Shown here piece after piece: positions 49,054 through 58,466 of a stretch of 64,000 nt of DNA. Made by a program: the position numbers and the translations under genes. The DNA comes from Scandinavium sp036409475 (GTDB lineage Bacteria > Pseudomonadota > Gammaproteobacteria > Enterobacterales > Enterobacteriaceae), in assembly GCF_036409475.1 (NCBI RefSeq), contig NZ_JAYRCK010000007.1:62001-126000 (forward strand). Direction: 5' to 3'. Position 1 is the first letter of the stretch, and each line of letters begins with the position of its first letter. Under the pieces are notes generated by a model. The model had not been told where the DNA came from and did no database searches. It saw only the letters and a program-made list of their open reading frames with translations.

Positions 49054-50730
49054 TTACCCCGTCACCGCTTCTCCAACCGGCGGTTTCTCCAGCAGCGTCA
49101 GCATCGTGTTCGCAATCTCTCGCTCGCCCATCACCACCTGATTCGCACCCCGTTCGGTAATGTATTCCACTTCGTCGTCATAGTGTGCGCGGGCGATAAT
49201 CTCGATATTCGGGCATTTCTCTCTGGCTGAGGCGACAATTTCCCCTGCCTCGTAGCCATTTGGAATCGTCAGCAGCAGCCAGCGTGCGCAATCCAGATGC
49301 GCCAGATTCATGATTTCTTCACTGGCCGCATTGCCTAGTACGGCACGAATACCGCATTCTCGCAGCTCATCCACTCGGGTGCGCGAGGTTTCAATCACCA
49401 CTAATGGAATGCCCTGCGCCATCAGTTTCTCACCGAGCAGGCTGCCGACGCGGCCAAAACCGACCAGCAGCGCATGGTTGCAGATATCCACCGGGATCTG
49501 TTTCTCGTCTTCAATCGCTTCTTCGAAGGTTTGCTCGTCGAGGGTTTCGGTTTTATCGAGGTATTTTTCCAGCACCGCGAACAGCACCGGGTTGAGCATA
49601 ATCGACAGAATAGCCCCGGCCAGCACCAGATTCTGCCCGGCTTGTGGCAGCAGGTTCAGCGCCATGCCAAGTCCGGCGAGGATAAACGCAAATTCACCAA
49701 TCTGCGCGAGGCTTGCGGCGATGGTCAGAGCGGTACGCTGCGAGTGTCCAAACAGGCGCACCAGAATGAACGCGGCAACAGACTTACCGAAGATAATAAT
49801 CGCCAGCGTGCCCAACACCGCCAGAGGCTGCTCGATCAGCACCATCGGGTCGAACAACATGCCGACGGACACAAAGAACAGTACCGCAAAGGCATCACGC
49901 AGGGGCAGCGTGTCGTGCGCCGCTCGGTGGCTGAGTTCGGATTCGTTCAGCACCATTCCGGCGAAGAACGCGCCGAGAGCAAAGGAAACATCAAACAGTT
50001 CGACTGCGCCAAACGCGATGCCCAGCGCCAGCGCTAAAACAGAAAGGGTAAACAGTTCACGTGACCCGGTGGCGGCGCTGCGAGCCAGGATCCACGGTAC
50101 CAGGCGACGGCCCACCAGCAGCATCACGGCGATAAAGGCAACGACTTTGCCGATGGTCAGGCTCATGTCCAGCGCAAGCGTAGCCAGCCCGACGTCGCCT
50201 TGTTCCATCATCCCGGCGACCGCAGGCAGCAGCACCAGCGTCAGCACCATCACCAGATCTTCCACAATCAACCAGCCGATGGCGATTTGCCCTCGCTGGC
50301 TGTCTATCAGTTGCCGCTCTTCAAGCGCGCGTAACAGCACCACGGTACTGGCGGTCGAAAGACATAATCCGAACACTACGCCGGTCATCAGCGACCAGCC
50401 CAGCATGGACGAAAGCGCCATACCCAGCAGCGTTGCGACCAGAATCTGGGCAATCGCGCCGGGAATGGCGATGGCCTTTACCGCCATCAAATCCTTCAGG
50501 GAAAAATGCAGGCCTACGCCGAACATCAGCAGGATGACACCCAGTTCAGCCAGTTCAGGGGCAAGTTTCGTATCGGCAACGAAGCCAGGAGTAAAAGGAC
50601 CTGAAAGCACACCCGCCAGCAAATAGCCCACCAGAGGCGAAATACGGAGTTTGTTGGCGATCATGCCAAAGATAAAAGCGAGTACCAGCCCGCCGACAAT
50701 GGTGGTGATTAGCGGTGTTGCGTGATGCAT
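49054..50730 (-). CDS. ybaL: CPA2-type cation/proton antiporter YbaL
   Basis: A 558-residue inner-membrane protein of the KefB/KefC-like CPA2 family. About twelve membrane helices (1-385) are followed by a cytoplasmic RCK/TrkA-N domain with the NAD-binding loop LLVGFGRVGSLLGEKL. It is predicted to exchange K+ or Na+ for protons; its physiological ion is not settled. It is transcribed towards gsk. Confidence 0.92.
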   Translation of the reverse strand: MHHATPLITTIVGGLVLAFIFGMIANKLRISPLVGYLLAGVLSGPFTPGFVADTKLAPELAELGVILLMFGVGLHFSLKDLMAVKAIAIPGAIAQILVATLLGMALSSMLGWSLMTGVVFGLCLSTASTVVLLRALEERQLIDSQRGQIAIGWLIVEDLVMVLTLVLLPAVAGMMEQGDVGLATLALDMSLTIGKVVAFIAVMLLVGRRLVPWILARSAATGSRELFTLSVLALALGIAFGAVELFDVSFALGAFFAGMVLNESELSHRAAHDTLPLRDAFAVLFFVSVGMLFDPMVLIEQPLAVLGTLAIIIFGKSVAAFILVRLFGHSQRTALTIAASLAQIGEFAFILAGLGMALNLLPQAGQNLVLAGAILSIMLNPVLFAVLEKYLDKTETLDEQTFEEAIEDEKQIPVDICNHALLVGFGRVGSLLGEKLMAQGIPLVVIETSRTRVDELRECGIRAVLGNAASEEIMNLAHLDCARWLLLTIPNGYEAGEIVASAREKCPNIEIIARAHYDDEVEYITERGANQVVMGEREIANTMLTLLEKPPVGEAVTG

Positions 50731-50964
50731 TCCGTCTCCTTTCGTTGCTGCAGGGTCCCCTTTCTGGCTCGACGAACCAGAAATCCGAGTAATAGTTTAT
50801 GACAATTTCAATCATCCTGTTTATGAATAATTGTTGGATTTTGAGGAAAAACGGAATTTGGCGTGAAAACCGCACAGATCGAAAAATGAAAGGGCAATTA
50901 CGCCAATAAAGCGGACAGAATGCAGGGAAATGCCCGCCAGGGTTTCACTCTGACGGGCAGAAAA

Positions 50965-52185
50965 TCAGGCTTTATGACGATTATCAGGCAGGAATATGGT
51001 CAACATACCCAGTAAAGGCAGGAAAGCACAGATTTTATAGACTTCTTCAATGCTGGTGTGATCGGCAACCACCCCAAGCACCGCGGCTCCAAGGCCACCC
51101 ATGCCAAAAGCGAAACCGAAGAAAAGGCCGGAAACCATGCCAATTCGGCCCGGTAACAGCTCCTGGGCGTACACTAAAATGGCGGAAAACGCGGAGGCGA
51201 GGATAAATCCAATGATCACCGTCAGAATCCCTGTCCATTCGAGTGATGCGTACGGTAAAACGAGAGTGAACGGCGCAACACCCAGGATAGAGCCCCAAAT
51301 AACATATTTACGGCCAATCTTATCGCCAACAGGCCCACCAATTACGGTGCCAGCGGCTACTGCAAACAGGAAGGCGAACAAGTGAATCTGCGCATTCTGT
51401 ACCGATAAGCCAAATTTATGCATCAGATAAAAGGTGTAATAGCTGCTGATGCTCGCCATATAGAAATATTTCGAGAAAATCAGCATTAACAACACGCAAA
51501 CCGCCAGAATGACTTTGTTGCGCGGTAGCGGATTGACTATCGCCGCTTTGGGCTTGCCCTTGTTCATTCGGTGCTGCGCGGCATACCAACGGCTGATTTG
51601 CGCCAGCACCACGATGGCGAGCAGGGCCGCCAGCACAAACCACGCCACGTTACCTTTACCGTATGGTGCAATAATCATTGCCGCCAGCAACGGTCCTAAG
51701 GAACTGCCAAAGTTGCCGCCAACCTGGAACAGCGATTGCGCCAGACCATGACGGCCACCGGAAGCCATTCGTGCCACGCGAGAGGATTCTGGGTGGAACA
51801 CCGAAGACCCCGTTCCGACCAGCGCTGCCGCCAGCACAACGGCTTCAAAACTGCCTGCCATCGCCAGCAAAATCAGACCGCTCATGGTGAAACACATGCC
51901 AATCGGCAGCGACCACGGCATCGGGTGTTTGTCCGTCCAGTAACCGACCACCGGCTGGAGCAGCGAGGAGGTGAGCTGGAAGGTCAGGGTGATCATCCCG
52001 ATCTGGACAAATGTCAGGGAAAACTCAGATTGCAGCAGCGGATAAATCGCCAGGATCAGCGACTGGATCATGTCATTCAGCAGGTGAGACAGACTGATGG
52101 CGCCGAGAATGCGAAATGAGGTTTTGGCTTTTTGCTGCGGCGACGACGTGCCGGGCAGTGTTGGACTGGTTTCACTGATTGCCAT
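50965..52185 (-). CDS. fsr: Fosmidomycin resistance MFS exporter Fsr
   Basis: A 406-residue MFS transporter with twelve predicted helices and the Fsr-family segments SLSHLLNDMIQSLILAIYP and GIGMVSGLFFGFAFG-like region (GRIGMVSGLFFGFAFGMGG). In E. coli it exports fosmidomycin; the natural role is unclear. It is divergent from ushA. Confidence 0.95.
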   Translation of the reverse strand: MAISETSPTLPGTSSPQQKAKTSFRILGAISLSHLLNDMIQSLILAIYPLLQSEFSLTFVQIGMITLTFQLTSSLLQPVVGYWTDKHPMPWSLPIGMCFTMSGLILLAMAGSFEAVVLAAALVGTGSSVFHPESSRVARMASGGRHGLAQSLFQVGGNFGSSLGPLLAAMIIAPYGKGNVAWFVLAALLAIVVLAQISRWYAAQHRMNKGKPKAAIVNPLPRNKVILAVCVLLMLIFSKYFYMASISSYYTFYLMHKFGLSVQNAQIHLFAFLFAVAAGTVIGGPVGDKIGRKYVIWGSILGVAPFTLVLPYASLEWTGILTVIIGFILASAFSAILVYAQELLPGRIGMVSGLFFGFAFGMGGLGAAVLGVVADHTSIEEVYKICAFLPLLGMLTIFLPDNRHKA

Positions 52186-52362
52186 AGAAAATTCACTGTA
52201 GTTAGGGTTTAGCGACGTTGGGGATTTTATGGTCTGTAATCATTATCAGACTAAGATAACGGGCTCAGGCGTTTGAAGAAAGTCTCAATTCTGAAAACAT
52301 ATTTGTCTAAGCTTGTGACTCACTGTAATTTCGGCAGGTGAAATTTATTCAGGGAGAGAGTC

Positions 52363-54015
52363 ATGACATTGTTGAAACGTGGCGTGGTGCTGGCGATGCT
52401 GGCAGCGGGCCTGTTGAGTAGCCTGCAAGCCAACGCTTATGAGCAGGATAAAACGTATAAAATTACCCTCCTGCACACCAACGATCACCACGGGCATTTT
52501 TGGCGTAGCGAGTACGGCGAATATGGCCTGGCTGCGCAGAAAACGCTGGTGGATGGCATTCGCAAAGAAGTGGCGTCGGAAGGGGGCAGCGTGCTGCTGC
52601 TTTCTGGTGGCGACATCAATACCGGCGTGCCGGAATCCGATTTACAGGATGCGGAACCTGATTTCCGCGGCATGAACCTGGTGGGCTACGATGCGATGGC
52701 CGTTGGCAACCACGAGTTTGACAATCCGCTCAGCGTGATTCGCCAGCAGGAAAAATGGGCCAAGTTCCCGTTCCTGTCGGCCAACATCTACCAGAAAAGC
52801 ACTGGCGAGCGCCTCTTCAAACCGTGGCAGCTGTTTGATCGTCAGGGGCTTAAAATTGCAGTTATCGGTTTAACGACCGATGACACGGCCAAAATTGGCA
52901 ACCCGGAAAACTTTACCGATATCGAATTCCGTAAACCTGCCGAAGAAGCGAAGCTGGTGATTCAGGAACTGCAGCAGACGCAGAAGCCCGACATCATTCT
53001 GGCGGCTACCCACATGGGTCACTACGATAACGGCAATCACGGTTCCAATGCGCCGGGCGATGTGGAACTGGCTCGCAGCCTGCCTGCTGGGGCCTTGACC
53101 ATGATTGTGGGTGGTCACTCACAAGATCCGGTTTGCATGGCTTCCGAGAATAAAAAGCAGGTCGATTATGTGCCTGGCACGCCTTGCGCGCCGGACAAGC
53201 AAAACGGTATCTGGATTGTGCAGGCTCATGAATGGGGCAAATATGTCGGCCGCGCGGATTTTGAATTCCGCAACGGCGAGATGAAACTGGTGCATTACCA
53301 GCTCATTCCGGTGAATCTGAAGAAGAAAGTGACCTGGGACAACGGGCAAAGCGAGCGTGTACTTTACACCCCGCAAATCCCGGAGAACCCGCAAATGCTG
53401 TCGCTGCTGACGCCGTTCCACAATAAAGGCAAGGCACAGCTCGACGTAAAAGTGGGTGAAGTGAATGGGCACCTGGAAGGCGATCGCAGCAAAGTGCGTT
53501 TCGTGCAAACCAACATGGGGCACCTGATCCTCGCGGCACAGATGGCGCGCACCACAGCTGATTTTGGCGTCATGAGCGGCGGCGGCATTCGCGATTCTAT
53601 CGAAGCGGGCAAAATCACCTACAAAGACGTGCTCAAGGTGCAGCCGTTTGGCAACGTGGTAGTTTATGTGGATATGACGGGCAAAGAAGTGACGGACTAT
53701 CTGACCGCCGTGGCGCAGATGAAGCCGGATTCAGGAGCTTATCCGCAGTTCGCGAATGTCAGCTTCGTGGCGAAAGGCGGGCAGCTCACTGAGTTGAAAA
53801 TCAAAGGCGAGCCTGTCGACCCGGCGAAAAACTACCGTATGGCGACGCTGAGCTTTAACGCCACCGGCGGCGACGGCTATCCGCACATCGACACCAAACC
53901 GGGCTATGTGAACACCGGGTTCATTGATGCGGAAGTGCTGAAGCAGTATATCGAGCAGAACTCACCGTTGGATGTGAATGCTTACGAACCGAAAGGGGAA
54001 GTGAGCTGGCAGTAA
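52363..54015 (+). CDS. ushA: Periplasmic UDP-sugar hydrolase / 5'-nucleotidase UshA
   Basis: A 550-residue periplasmic enzyme. The signal peptide ends about residue 25 (LQANA). The metallophosphoesterase domain has HTNDHHGHF and VGNHEFDNP; the C-terminal nucleotide-binding domain begins about 365. It splits UDP-glucose and nucleotides outside the cell, feeding nucleoside uptake. Confidence 0.97.
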   Translation: MTLLKRGVVLAMLAAGLLSSLQANAYEQDKTYKITLLHTNDHHGHFWRSEYGEYGLAAQKTLVDGIRKEVASEGGSVLLLSGGDINTGVPESDLQDAEPDFRGMNLVGYDAMAVGNHEFDNPLSVIRQQEKWAKFPFLSANIYQKSTGERLFKPWQLFDRQGLKIAVIGLTTDDTAKIGNPENFTDIEFRKPAEEAKLVIQELQQTQKPDIILAATHMGHYDNGNHGSNAPGDVELARSLPAGALTMIVGGHSQDPVCMASENKKQVDYVPGTPCAPDKQNGIWIVQAHEWGKYVGRADFEFRNGEMKLVHYQLIPVNLKKKVTWDNGQSERVLYTPQIPENPQMLSLLTPFHNKGKAQLDVKVGEVNGHLEGDRSKVRFVQTNMGHLILAAQMARTTADFGVMSGGGIRDSIEAGKITYKDVLKVQPFGNVVVYVDMTGKEVTDYLTAVAQMKPDSGAYPQFANVSFVAKGGQLTELKIKGEPVDPAKNYRMATLSFNATGGDGYPHIDTKPGYVNTGFIDAEVLKQYIEQNSPLDVNAYEPKGEVSWQ

Positions 54016-54021
54016 CGTTTT

Positions 54022-54253
54022 ACCCTCACCCTAACCCTCTCCCTAAAAGGGAGAGGGGATCAGGCCGGAGCTGGTTTTCTCCCTCGCCGCTTTGGGCGAG
54101 GGGATCAGGCCGGAGTTGATTTTCTCCCTCGCCGCTTTGGGCGAGGGGATCAGGCCGGAGTTGATTTTCTCCCTCGCCGCTTTTGGCGAGGGGAGCGGGC
54201 CGGAGTTGATTTTCTCCCTCGCCCCTTTGGGGAGAGGGTCGGGGTGAGGGGAA
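54022..54253. repeat. 45-bp tandem hairpin array (intergenic repeat copy 5)
   Basis: Units starting at 54076, 54121, 54166 and 54211 repeat with a period of exactly 45 bases. Each contains CCCTCGCCGCTTTGGGCGAGG, a hairpin, then GGATCAGGCCGGAGTTGAT, with small changes. The ends (CCCTCACCCTAACCCTC and GGGTCGGGGTGAGGGG) are the usual ends of the intergenic repeat family. It lies between convergent ushA and ybaK. Confidence 0.9.
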
Positions 54254-54269
54254 ATAAACGACACGAAAC

Positions 54270-54749
54270 CTAATCCCGTCGCGCAATATCCGCAAACGTC
54301 GCATCCAGCATTTTCGCAAGGCTCTCTGCCGTCAGCTCAATATCCAGACCGCGTTTACCGCCGGACACATAAATAGTCTCAAACGTTTGGGCAGGTGCAT
54401 CGATAAGCGTCGGCAGGCGTTTTTTCTGCCCTAATGGGCTGATGCCCCCCACCAGATAGCCGGTGGTTCGCTGGGCGATCATCGGGTCAGCCATATCGAC
54501 TTTTTTGGCTCCCAGCGCTTTTGCGACCTTCTTCAAATCAAGCTGTGTAGCGACTGGCGTTACCGCTACGGCCAGGTGTTTCATATCCCCGTTAACCGCC
54601 ACCAGCAGGGTTTTGTAAACCTGATCGGCATTGAGTCCCAGTTTACGCACTACCTCATCGCCAAAGTTGGTTTCATTCGGATCGTGATCGTAGCTGTGAA
54701 CCTTAAACGGGATCTTGTTTTTTTCGAGTAACTTAACGGCGGGCGTCAT
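54270..54749 (-). CDS. ybaK: Cys-tRNA(Pro)/Cys-tRNA(Cys) deacylase YbaK
   Basis: A 159-residue YbaK/ProX-like deacylase (start MTPAVKLLEKNKIPF, catalytic K in TYKTLLV-like DQVYKTLLV region, GGISPLGQKKRLP). It clears mischarged Cys-tRNA(Pro). The ATG at 54749 matches E. coli; another ATG two codons upstream is possible. Confidence 0.95.
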   Translation of the reverse strand: MTPAVKLLEKNKIPFKVHSYDHDPNETNFGDEVVRKLGLNADQVYKTLLVAVNGDMKHLAVAVTPVATQLDLKKVAKALGAKKVDMADPMIAQRTTGYLVGGISPLGQKKRLPTLIDAPAQTFETIYVSGGKRGLDIELTAESLAKMLDATFADIARRD

Positions 54750-54835
54750 AACCATCCTTCTTACAACCGGAGTGAACAGCCGTCAGGATACGCCTGACGG
54801 CTGTCGAAAAAATAGTACCATCTTGCGCAATAGTG

Positions 54836-54865
54836 TTGGCAGTGATGGTTACTTTGAGCGACAAT
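54836..54865 (+). promoter_or_regulatory. Promoter of chiX
   Basis: TTGGCA (54836-54841) and GACAAT (54860-54865) with an 18-bp spacer place the start near 54871, as expected for ChiX. Confidence 0.7.
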
Positions 54866-54870
54866 CGAAA

Positions 54871-54951
54871 GATCCGAAGTGCGAACTTCGGGATAATAAT
54901 AATGATGAAATACCTCTTTGACGGGCCAATAGAAATATTGGCCATTTTTTT
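54871..54951 (+). ncRNA. chiX: Hfq-dependent small RNA ChiX (MicM, SroB)
   Basis: The 3' half has the E. coli ChiX sequence CCTCTTTGACGGGCCAATAG, ending in a GGCCAAT/ATTGGCC hairpin and T7 run. The 5' stem differs in sequence (CCGAAGT and ACTTCGG, against CCGTCGCTT and AGTGACGG in E. coli) but keeps the stem. ChiX silences chitoporin chiP and is titrated by chitobiose operon RNA. Location between ybaK and ybaP is conserved. The 5' end is approximate. Confidence 0.9.
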
Positions 54952-55753
54952 ATTTCCGCGCCGCGCTCAGCATCGAAGGCAGGTTTCCTTCTCCGTACAA
55001 ATGCAGGGCGCCCACCGCCACAACGTAGCGCCCCGGCGGCAGGGAAAGCAGACGATCCCGCCATGCCAGATTGCGCTGGTGCATTAAGACGTCATACAGC
55101 TCATGGCTGAAGGTATTTGGCAGCGAAGGGGTTTCACCCGGCGGCTGCTCCAGCCACCAGCCGATCATCACCTGCAACAGACGTGCATTGGTATGCCAGT
55201 GCGTCAGCGTGTCTTCCAGCAGCGACAGCCCCTGATCGGGTAAGTTGCGCAACAGGTCAATCTGGCTTTGCGCCCCTTCCAGTTCAATGATCTTCCTGTG
55301 AGCTTCACGTGCGCAATGCAGCAGCTGGTAATCAATCCCATAATCAGGGCGAAGGCCCAGTTTCTGCGCCTGCGTCGCCTGAAGCACCATCGCGATTTGC
55401 CATAAAGGTTGGCTGTCGAACAGCGCCAGCGAGAGGCCCAGCTCATCGGTCAGCTGTTCCAGCTGTTGATAGCTTGAGGGCGATAAGCGTTCGCTCAGCG
55501 GTGGACAGGGGGGCAGATCACGAAAGGGTGTTTCCGTGCCGGTAATGTCGGCTTCGACGATCACCGCATCGGCCTGTTGGATCAGGGCTGTCAGCCTGGG
55601 CGGCAGCGGCGACATATCGCGAGTGCCCATGTGAATGCTGCCCACCAGATGCAACTGCTGTCCGCTAGCGAGCGTGATGTCCAGACCGGGCCAGCGATAG
55701 CGTTTCCCGGACAAGGCGCGTAATAAAGATTTTATTCGTTGAAACAGACCCAT
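54950..55753 (-). CDS. ybaP: TraB/GumN-family protein YbaP
   Basis: A 267-residue protein of the TraB/GumN (ChaN-like Tiki fold) family, with LVGSIHMG near residue 37 and the C-terminal YVVAVGALHLYG that carry the family's metal-binding motifs (GxxH). Function is not settled; a metalloprotease is possible from the fold. Its last bases meet the T run of chiX. Confidence 0.9.
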   Translation of the reverse strand: MGLFQRIKSLLRALSGKRYRWPGLDITLASGQQLHLVGSIHMGTRDMSPLPPRLTALIQQADAVIVEADITGTETPFRDLPPCPPLSERLSPSSYQQLEQLTDELGLSLALFDSQPLWQIAMVLQATQAQKLGLRPDYGIDYQLLHCAREAHRKIIELEGAQSQIDLLRNLPDQGLSLLEDTLTHWHTNARLLQVMIGWWLEQPPGETPSLPNTFSHELYDVLMHQRNLAWRDRLLSLPPGRYVVAVGALHLYGEGNLPSMLSAARK

Positions 55754-55821
55754 ACGCGCTCCCTAAAATCAAAGGTCCATGCTAGCGCGTCGGGGATCGG
55801 GGCTCAACGTCTAAATAGGGG

Positions 55822-55854
55822 ACTGGCCCTTAACAAGCTCTGCTAAGGGCCAGT
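55822..55854 (-). terminator. Hairpin after copA
   Basis: Perfect 11-bp arms ACTGGCCCTTA and TAAGGGCCAGT close to the copA stop. No strong T run on the minus strand. Confidence 0.65.
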
Positions 55855-55860
55855 ACGCCA

Positions 55861-58362
55861 TCAGGCTTTCGGTTTGAAGCGCAGCAAGCGGTTGGCGTTG
55901 CTCACCACGGTGATGGACGAAAGTGCCATCGCCGCCCCGGCAACTACCGGGTTTAACAACGTCCCGGTGAGCGGCCACAGGATCCCGGCGGCAATCGGAA
56001 TACCCAGCGAGTTGTAAACAAACGCGCCCAGCAGGTTCTGCTTCATGTTCCGCAGCGTGGCCCGGGAAATCGCCAGCGCATCGGCAACGCCAGTCAGGCT
56101 GTGGCGCATCAGCGTGATGGCTGCCGTTTCGATAGCCACGTCGCTGCCGCCGCCCATCGCAATCCCGACTTCCGCTTGTGCCAGCGCAGGCGCATCGTTG
56201 ATGCCGTCGCCCACCATCGCCACTTTGCGGCCTTCTGCCTGCAATTTTTTGATGGCTTCGGCTTTGCCGTCTGGCAGCACTCCGGCGATCACTTCGTCGA
56301 TACCCGCTTCTTTGGCAATGGCGTTGGCGGTAGTCGGGTTATCCCCCGTCAGCATCACCAGGCGATAACCTTCGCGATGCAGGCGTTGCAGCGCTTCTAC
56401 GCTGTCACTGCGCAGCGGATCCCGGATGGCAAACAGAGCCGCGATTTGCCCGTCGATAGCCAGTAATACCGGCGTTGCGCCTTGCTCTGCCTGCGCCTGA
56501 ATTTCAGCTTCACAGGCTGTGGTCATCACGTTTTGCTCGTTTAACAGAGCCTGATTTCCCAGCAGCAGCGCACGGCCTTCCGCTTCACCGCTGACGCCTA
56601 ACCCGCGTAACGTGCGGAAGTTGTTCACTTGCGGCAGCACAGTTTCACCGGCTTTCTCAATAATGGCTCGGGCCAGCGGATGGCTTGAACCCTGCTCAAG
56701 AGCCGCTGCAAAACGCAGTGCCTCGGCTGCGTCCACCGTGGCGAAGGTTTTCACGGCCACCACCTGCGGTTTTCCTTCCGTCAGCGTTCCGGTTTTATCA
56801 AACACCAGAGTGTCGAGTTCACTGGCACGTTGCAGTGCATCGGCATCACGTACCAGCACGCCGTATTCTGCGGCACGCCCGACACCCGCGATAATCGACA
56901 TCGGCGTCGCCAGACCCAGCGCACAAGGGCAGGCAATAATCAGCACCGTGGTGGCGATCACCAGGGTGTAAACAATCTGCGGTGCCGGGCCGAAGAAATA
57001 CCAGATGGCGGCGCTGATAAGCGCGATGGCGACAACCACAGGAACAAACACCGCTGAGATGCGATCCGCCAGTTGGCCGATTTCCGGTTTGCTGCTTTGC
57101 GCCTGGCGAACCATGCGGATAATACGCGACAGCGTGGTGTGACTGCCGACAGCGCTGGCACGGAACAGCACGCTGCCGTCCTGCACCACGGTGCCCGCAT
57201 GAATCGCTGCGCCGTCTGTTTTTTGCTGCGGCACGGGTTCGCCGGTCAGCATGGCTTCATCAAACCAGCCTTCACCCTGGGTAATTTCGCCGTCGACCGG
57301 CACCCGATCGCCAGTCGTCAGGCGTAACGTCATGCCCGGCTGAACATCGGCCAGCGGCACGGATTTCTCGCCTTGTTCTGTCACCACTCGTGCGGTTGGC
57401 GGCGTGAGGTCGAGCAGTTTTTCCAGCGCTTTCGAAGAACGCTGGCGTGCGCGCGCTTCCAGCATGTGGCCGAGGTTAATCAGACCAATGATCATCGCGC
57501 TGGCTTCGTAATAGAGGTGGCGAGCTTCCATCGGGAACCATTGCGGCCACAGGTTGACGCTCATCGAATAGAGCCACGCCACGCCAGTGCCCAACGCCAC
57601 TAAAGTGTCCATCGTCGCGGTGCCGTTTTTCAGGCTCTTCCACGCGCTGGCATAAAAATGACCGCCCGCAAAGACCATCACCCCGAGGGTGATAAGGCCA
57701 ATCGTCAGCCACAGGGAGCGATTGGCTTCGGTGACCATCATGTTGTCGCCGAACATGCCCCAGACCATCACTGGCACACCGACCAGCAGGGCGACAATCG
57801 CCTGCCAGCGGAAGCGTTTCATGGTGACGATGGCGGTTTCCTGCTGGCGTTCACGGCGTTCTTGATCGTCTTCAATCGCTTCTGCGCCGTAGCCTGCTTT
57901 TTCCACCGCCTGCACTAAATTTGCGGCGGACGCACTGCCCATCACCAGCGCCGTGCGTTCCGCCAGATTCACCCGTGCCTGCGTCACGCCCGGTACCGCA
58001 GCAAGCGCGTTTTGTACCCGGGACACACAGCTGGCGCAGCTCATACCGTTGATCAGCAGCTGTTGGCTGTCATCAATGTCATCGGCTGCCGGAAGCGCTG
58101 AGGGGGCCGCTGTCAGTGCTTCCGACGGGGTTGATGACTCTGTCAGCGGGTTAGCCTTTGGGTGGCTGAGCTCCGCCCCGTATCCAGCTTGTTTAATGGT
58201 TTCAATCAGCGCTTCGGCGCTGGCGCTGCCGGTGACATGCGCTTCAGTGATCGTCACGTCAGCCTGGTCAACGTCAGGGCGTTGTTCAAGGCTCTCTTTT
58301 ACGCGTTTGACGCAGTGGCCGCAGGAGAGGCCGTCCAGCGTCAGGTCGATGGTGGTAGACAT
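55861..58362 (-). CDS. copA: Cu(I)-exporting P1B-type ATPase CopA
   Basis: An 833-residue copper pump. Two N-terminal metal domains (GLSCGHC and GMSCASC), eight membrane helices with the CPC copper motif (CPCALG), phosphorylation motif DKTGTLTEGK, SSHPLARAI and hinge GDGINDAPAL. It exports Cu+ to the periplasm. The ATG at 58362 is preferred over one a codon earlier since it has better spacing from GGAGG. A CueR promoter and a conserved frameshift site giving the CopZ-like chaperone are present. Confidence 0.97.
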   Translation of the reverse strand: MSTTIDLTLDGLSCGHCVKRVKESLEQRPDVDQADVTITEAHVTGSASAEALIETIKQAGYGAELSHPKANPLTESSTPSEALTAAPSALPAADDIDDSQQLLINGMSCASCVSRVQNALAAVPGVTQARVNLAERTALVMGSASAANLVQAVEKAGYGAEAIEDDQERRERQQETAIVTMKRFRWQAIVALLVGVPVMVWGMFGDNMMVTEANRSLWLTIGLITLGVMVFAGGHFYASAWKSLKNGTATMDTLVALGTGVAWLYSMSVNLWPQWFPMEARHLYYEASAMIIGLINLGHMLEARARQRSSKALEKLLDLTPPTARVVTEQGEKSVPLADVQPGMTLRLTTGDRVPVDGEITQGEGWFDEAMLTGEPVPQQKTDGAAIHAGTVVQDGSVLFRASAVGSHTTLSRIIRMVRQAQSSKPEIGQLADRISAVFVPVVVAIALISAAIWYFFGPAPQIVYTLVIATTVLIIACPCALGLATPMSIIAGVGRAAEYGVLVRDADALQRASELDTLVFDKTGTLTEGKPQVVAVKTFATVDAAEALRFAAALEQGSSHPLARAIIEKAGETVLPQVNNFRTLRGLGVSGEAEGRALLLGNQALLNEQNVMTTACEAEIQAQAEQGATPVLLAIDGQIAALFAIRDPLRSDSVEALQRLHREGYRLVMLTGDNPTTANAIAKEAGIDEVIAGVLPDGKAEAIKKLQAEGRKVAMVGDGINDAPALAQAEVGIAMGGGSDVAIETAAITLMRHSLTGVADALAISRATLRNMKQNLLGAFVYNSLGIPIAAGILWPLTGTLLNPVVAGAAMALSSITVVSNANRLLRFKPKA
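58151..58162 (-). promoter_or_regulatory. copA programmed -1 frameshift site (CopA(Z))
   Basis: On the minus strand CCCAAAG (58162-58156) lies at codons 67-69 (CAC CCA AAG). A -1 slip gives CCC AAA GGC TAA, ending a 70-residue copper-binding protein that is the first metal domain, exactly the product reported for E. coli copA. A downstream structure was not checked. Confidence 0.8.
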
Positions 58363-58426
58363 CATTCCTCCAAATTTAACAATCGCTGGCTATTGACCAG
58401 CAGGTGACTTCTTTCTACTGTTAGTC

Positions 58427-58457
58427 AGGATAAACCTTCCATTAAGGGAAAGGTCAA
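58427..58457 (-). promoter_or_regulatory. CueR-type promoter of copA
   Basis: On the minus strand TTGACC and TATCCT are separated by 19 bp, with the dyad ACCTTTCC...GGAAGGT in between. The overlong spacer is the hallmark of MerR-family activation, here by CueR with Cu+. Confidence 0.92.
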
Positions 58458-58466
58458 GGGGGGAAT

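Noticed and set aside
49310..50626. 438-codon plus-strand frame opposite ybaL
   Set aside because: Ser/Ala/Thr-rich antisense shadow of a conserved membrane protein gene; no ribosome-binding site.
54022..54253. CRISPR array
   Set aside because: The units are contiguous with no unique spacers and no cas genes are in the window.
54026..54319. Frame of 97 codons with 15-residue repeats
   Set aside because: It results from the 45-bp period of the hairpin array; a gene is not needed to explain it.
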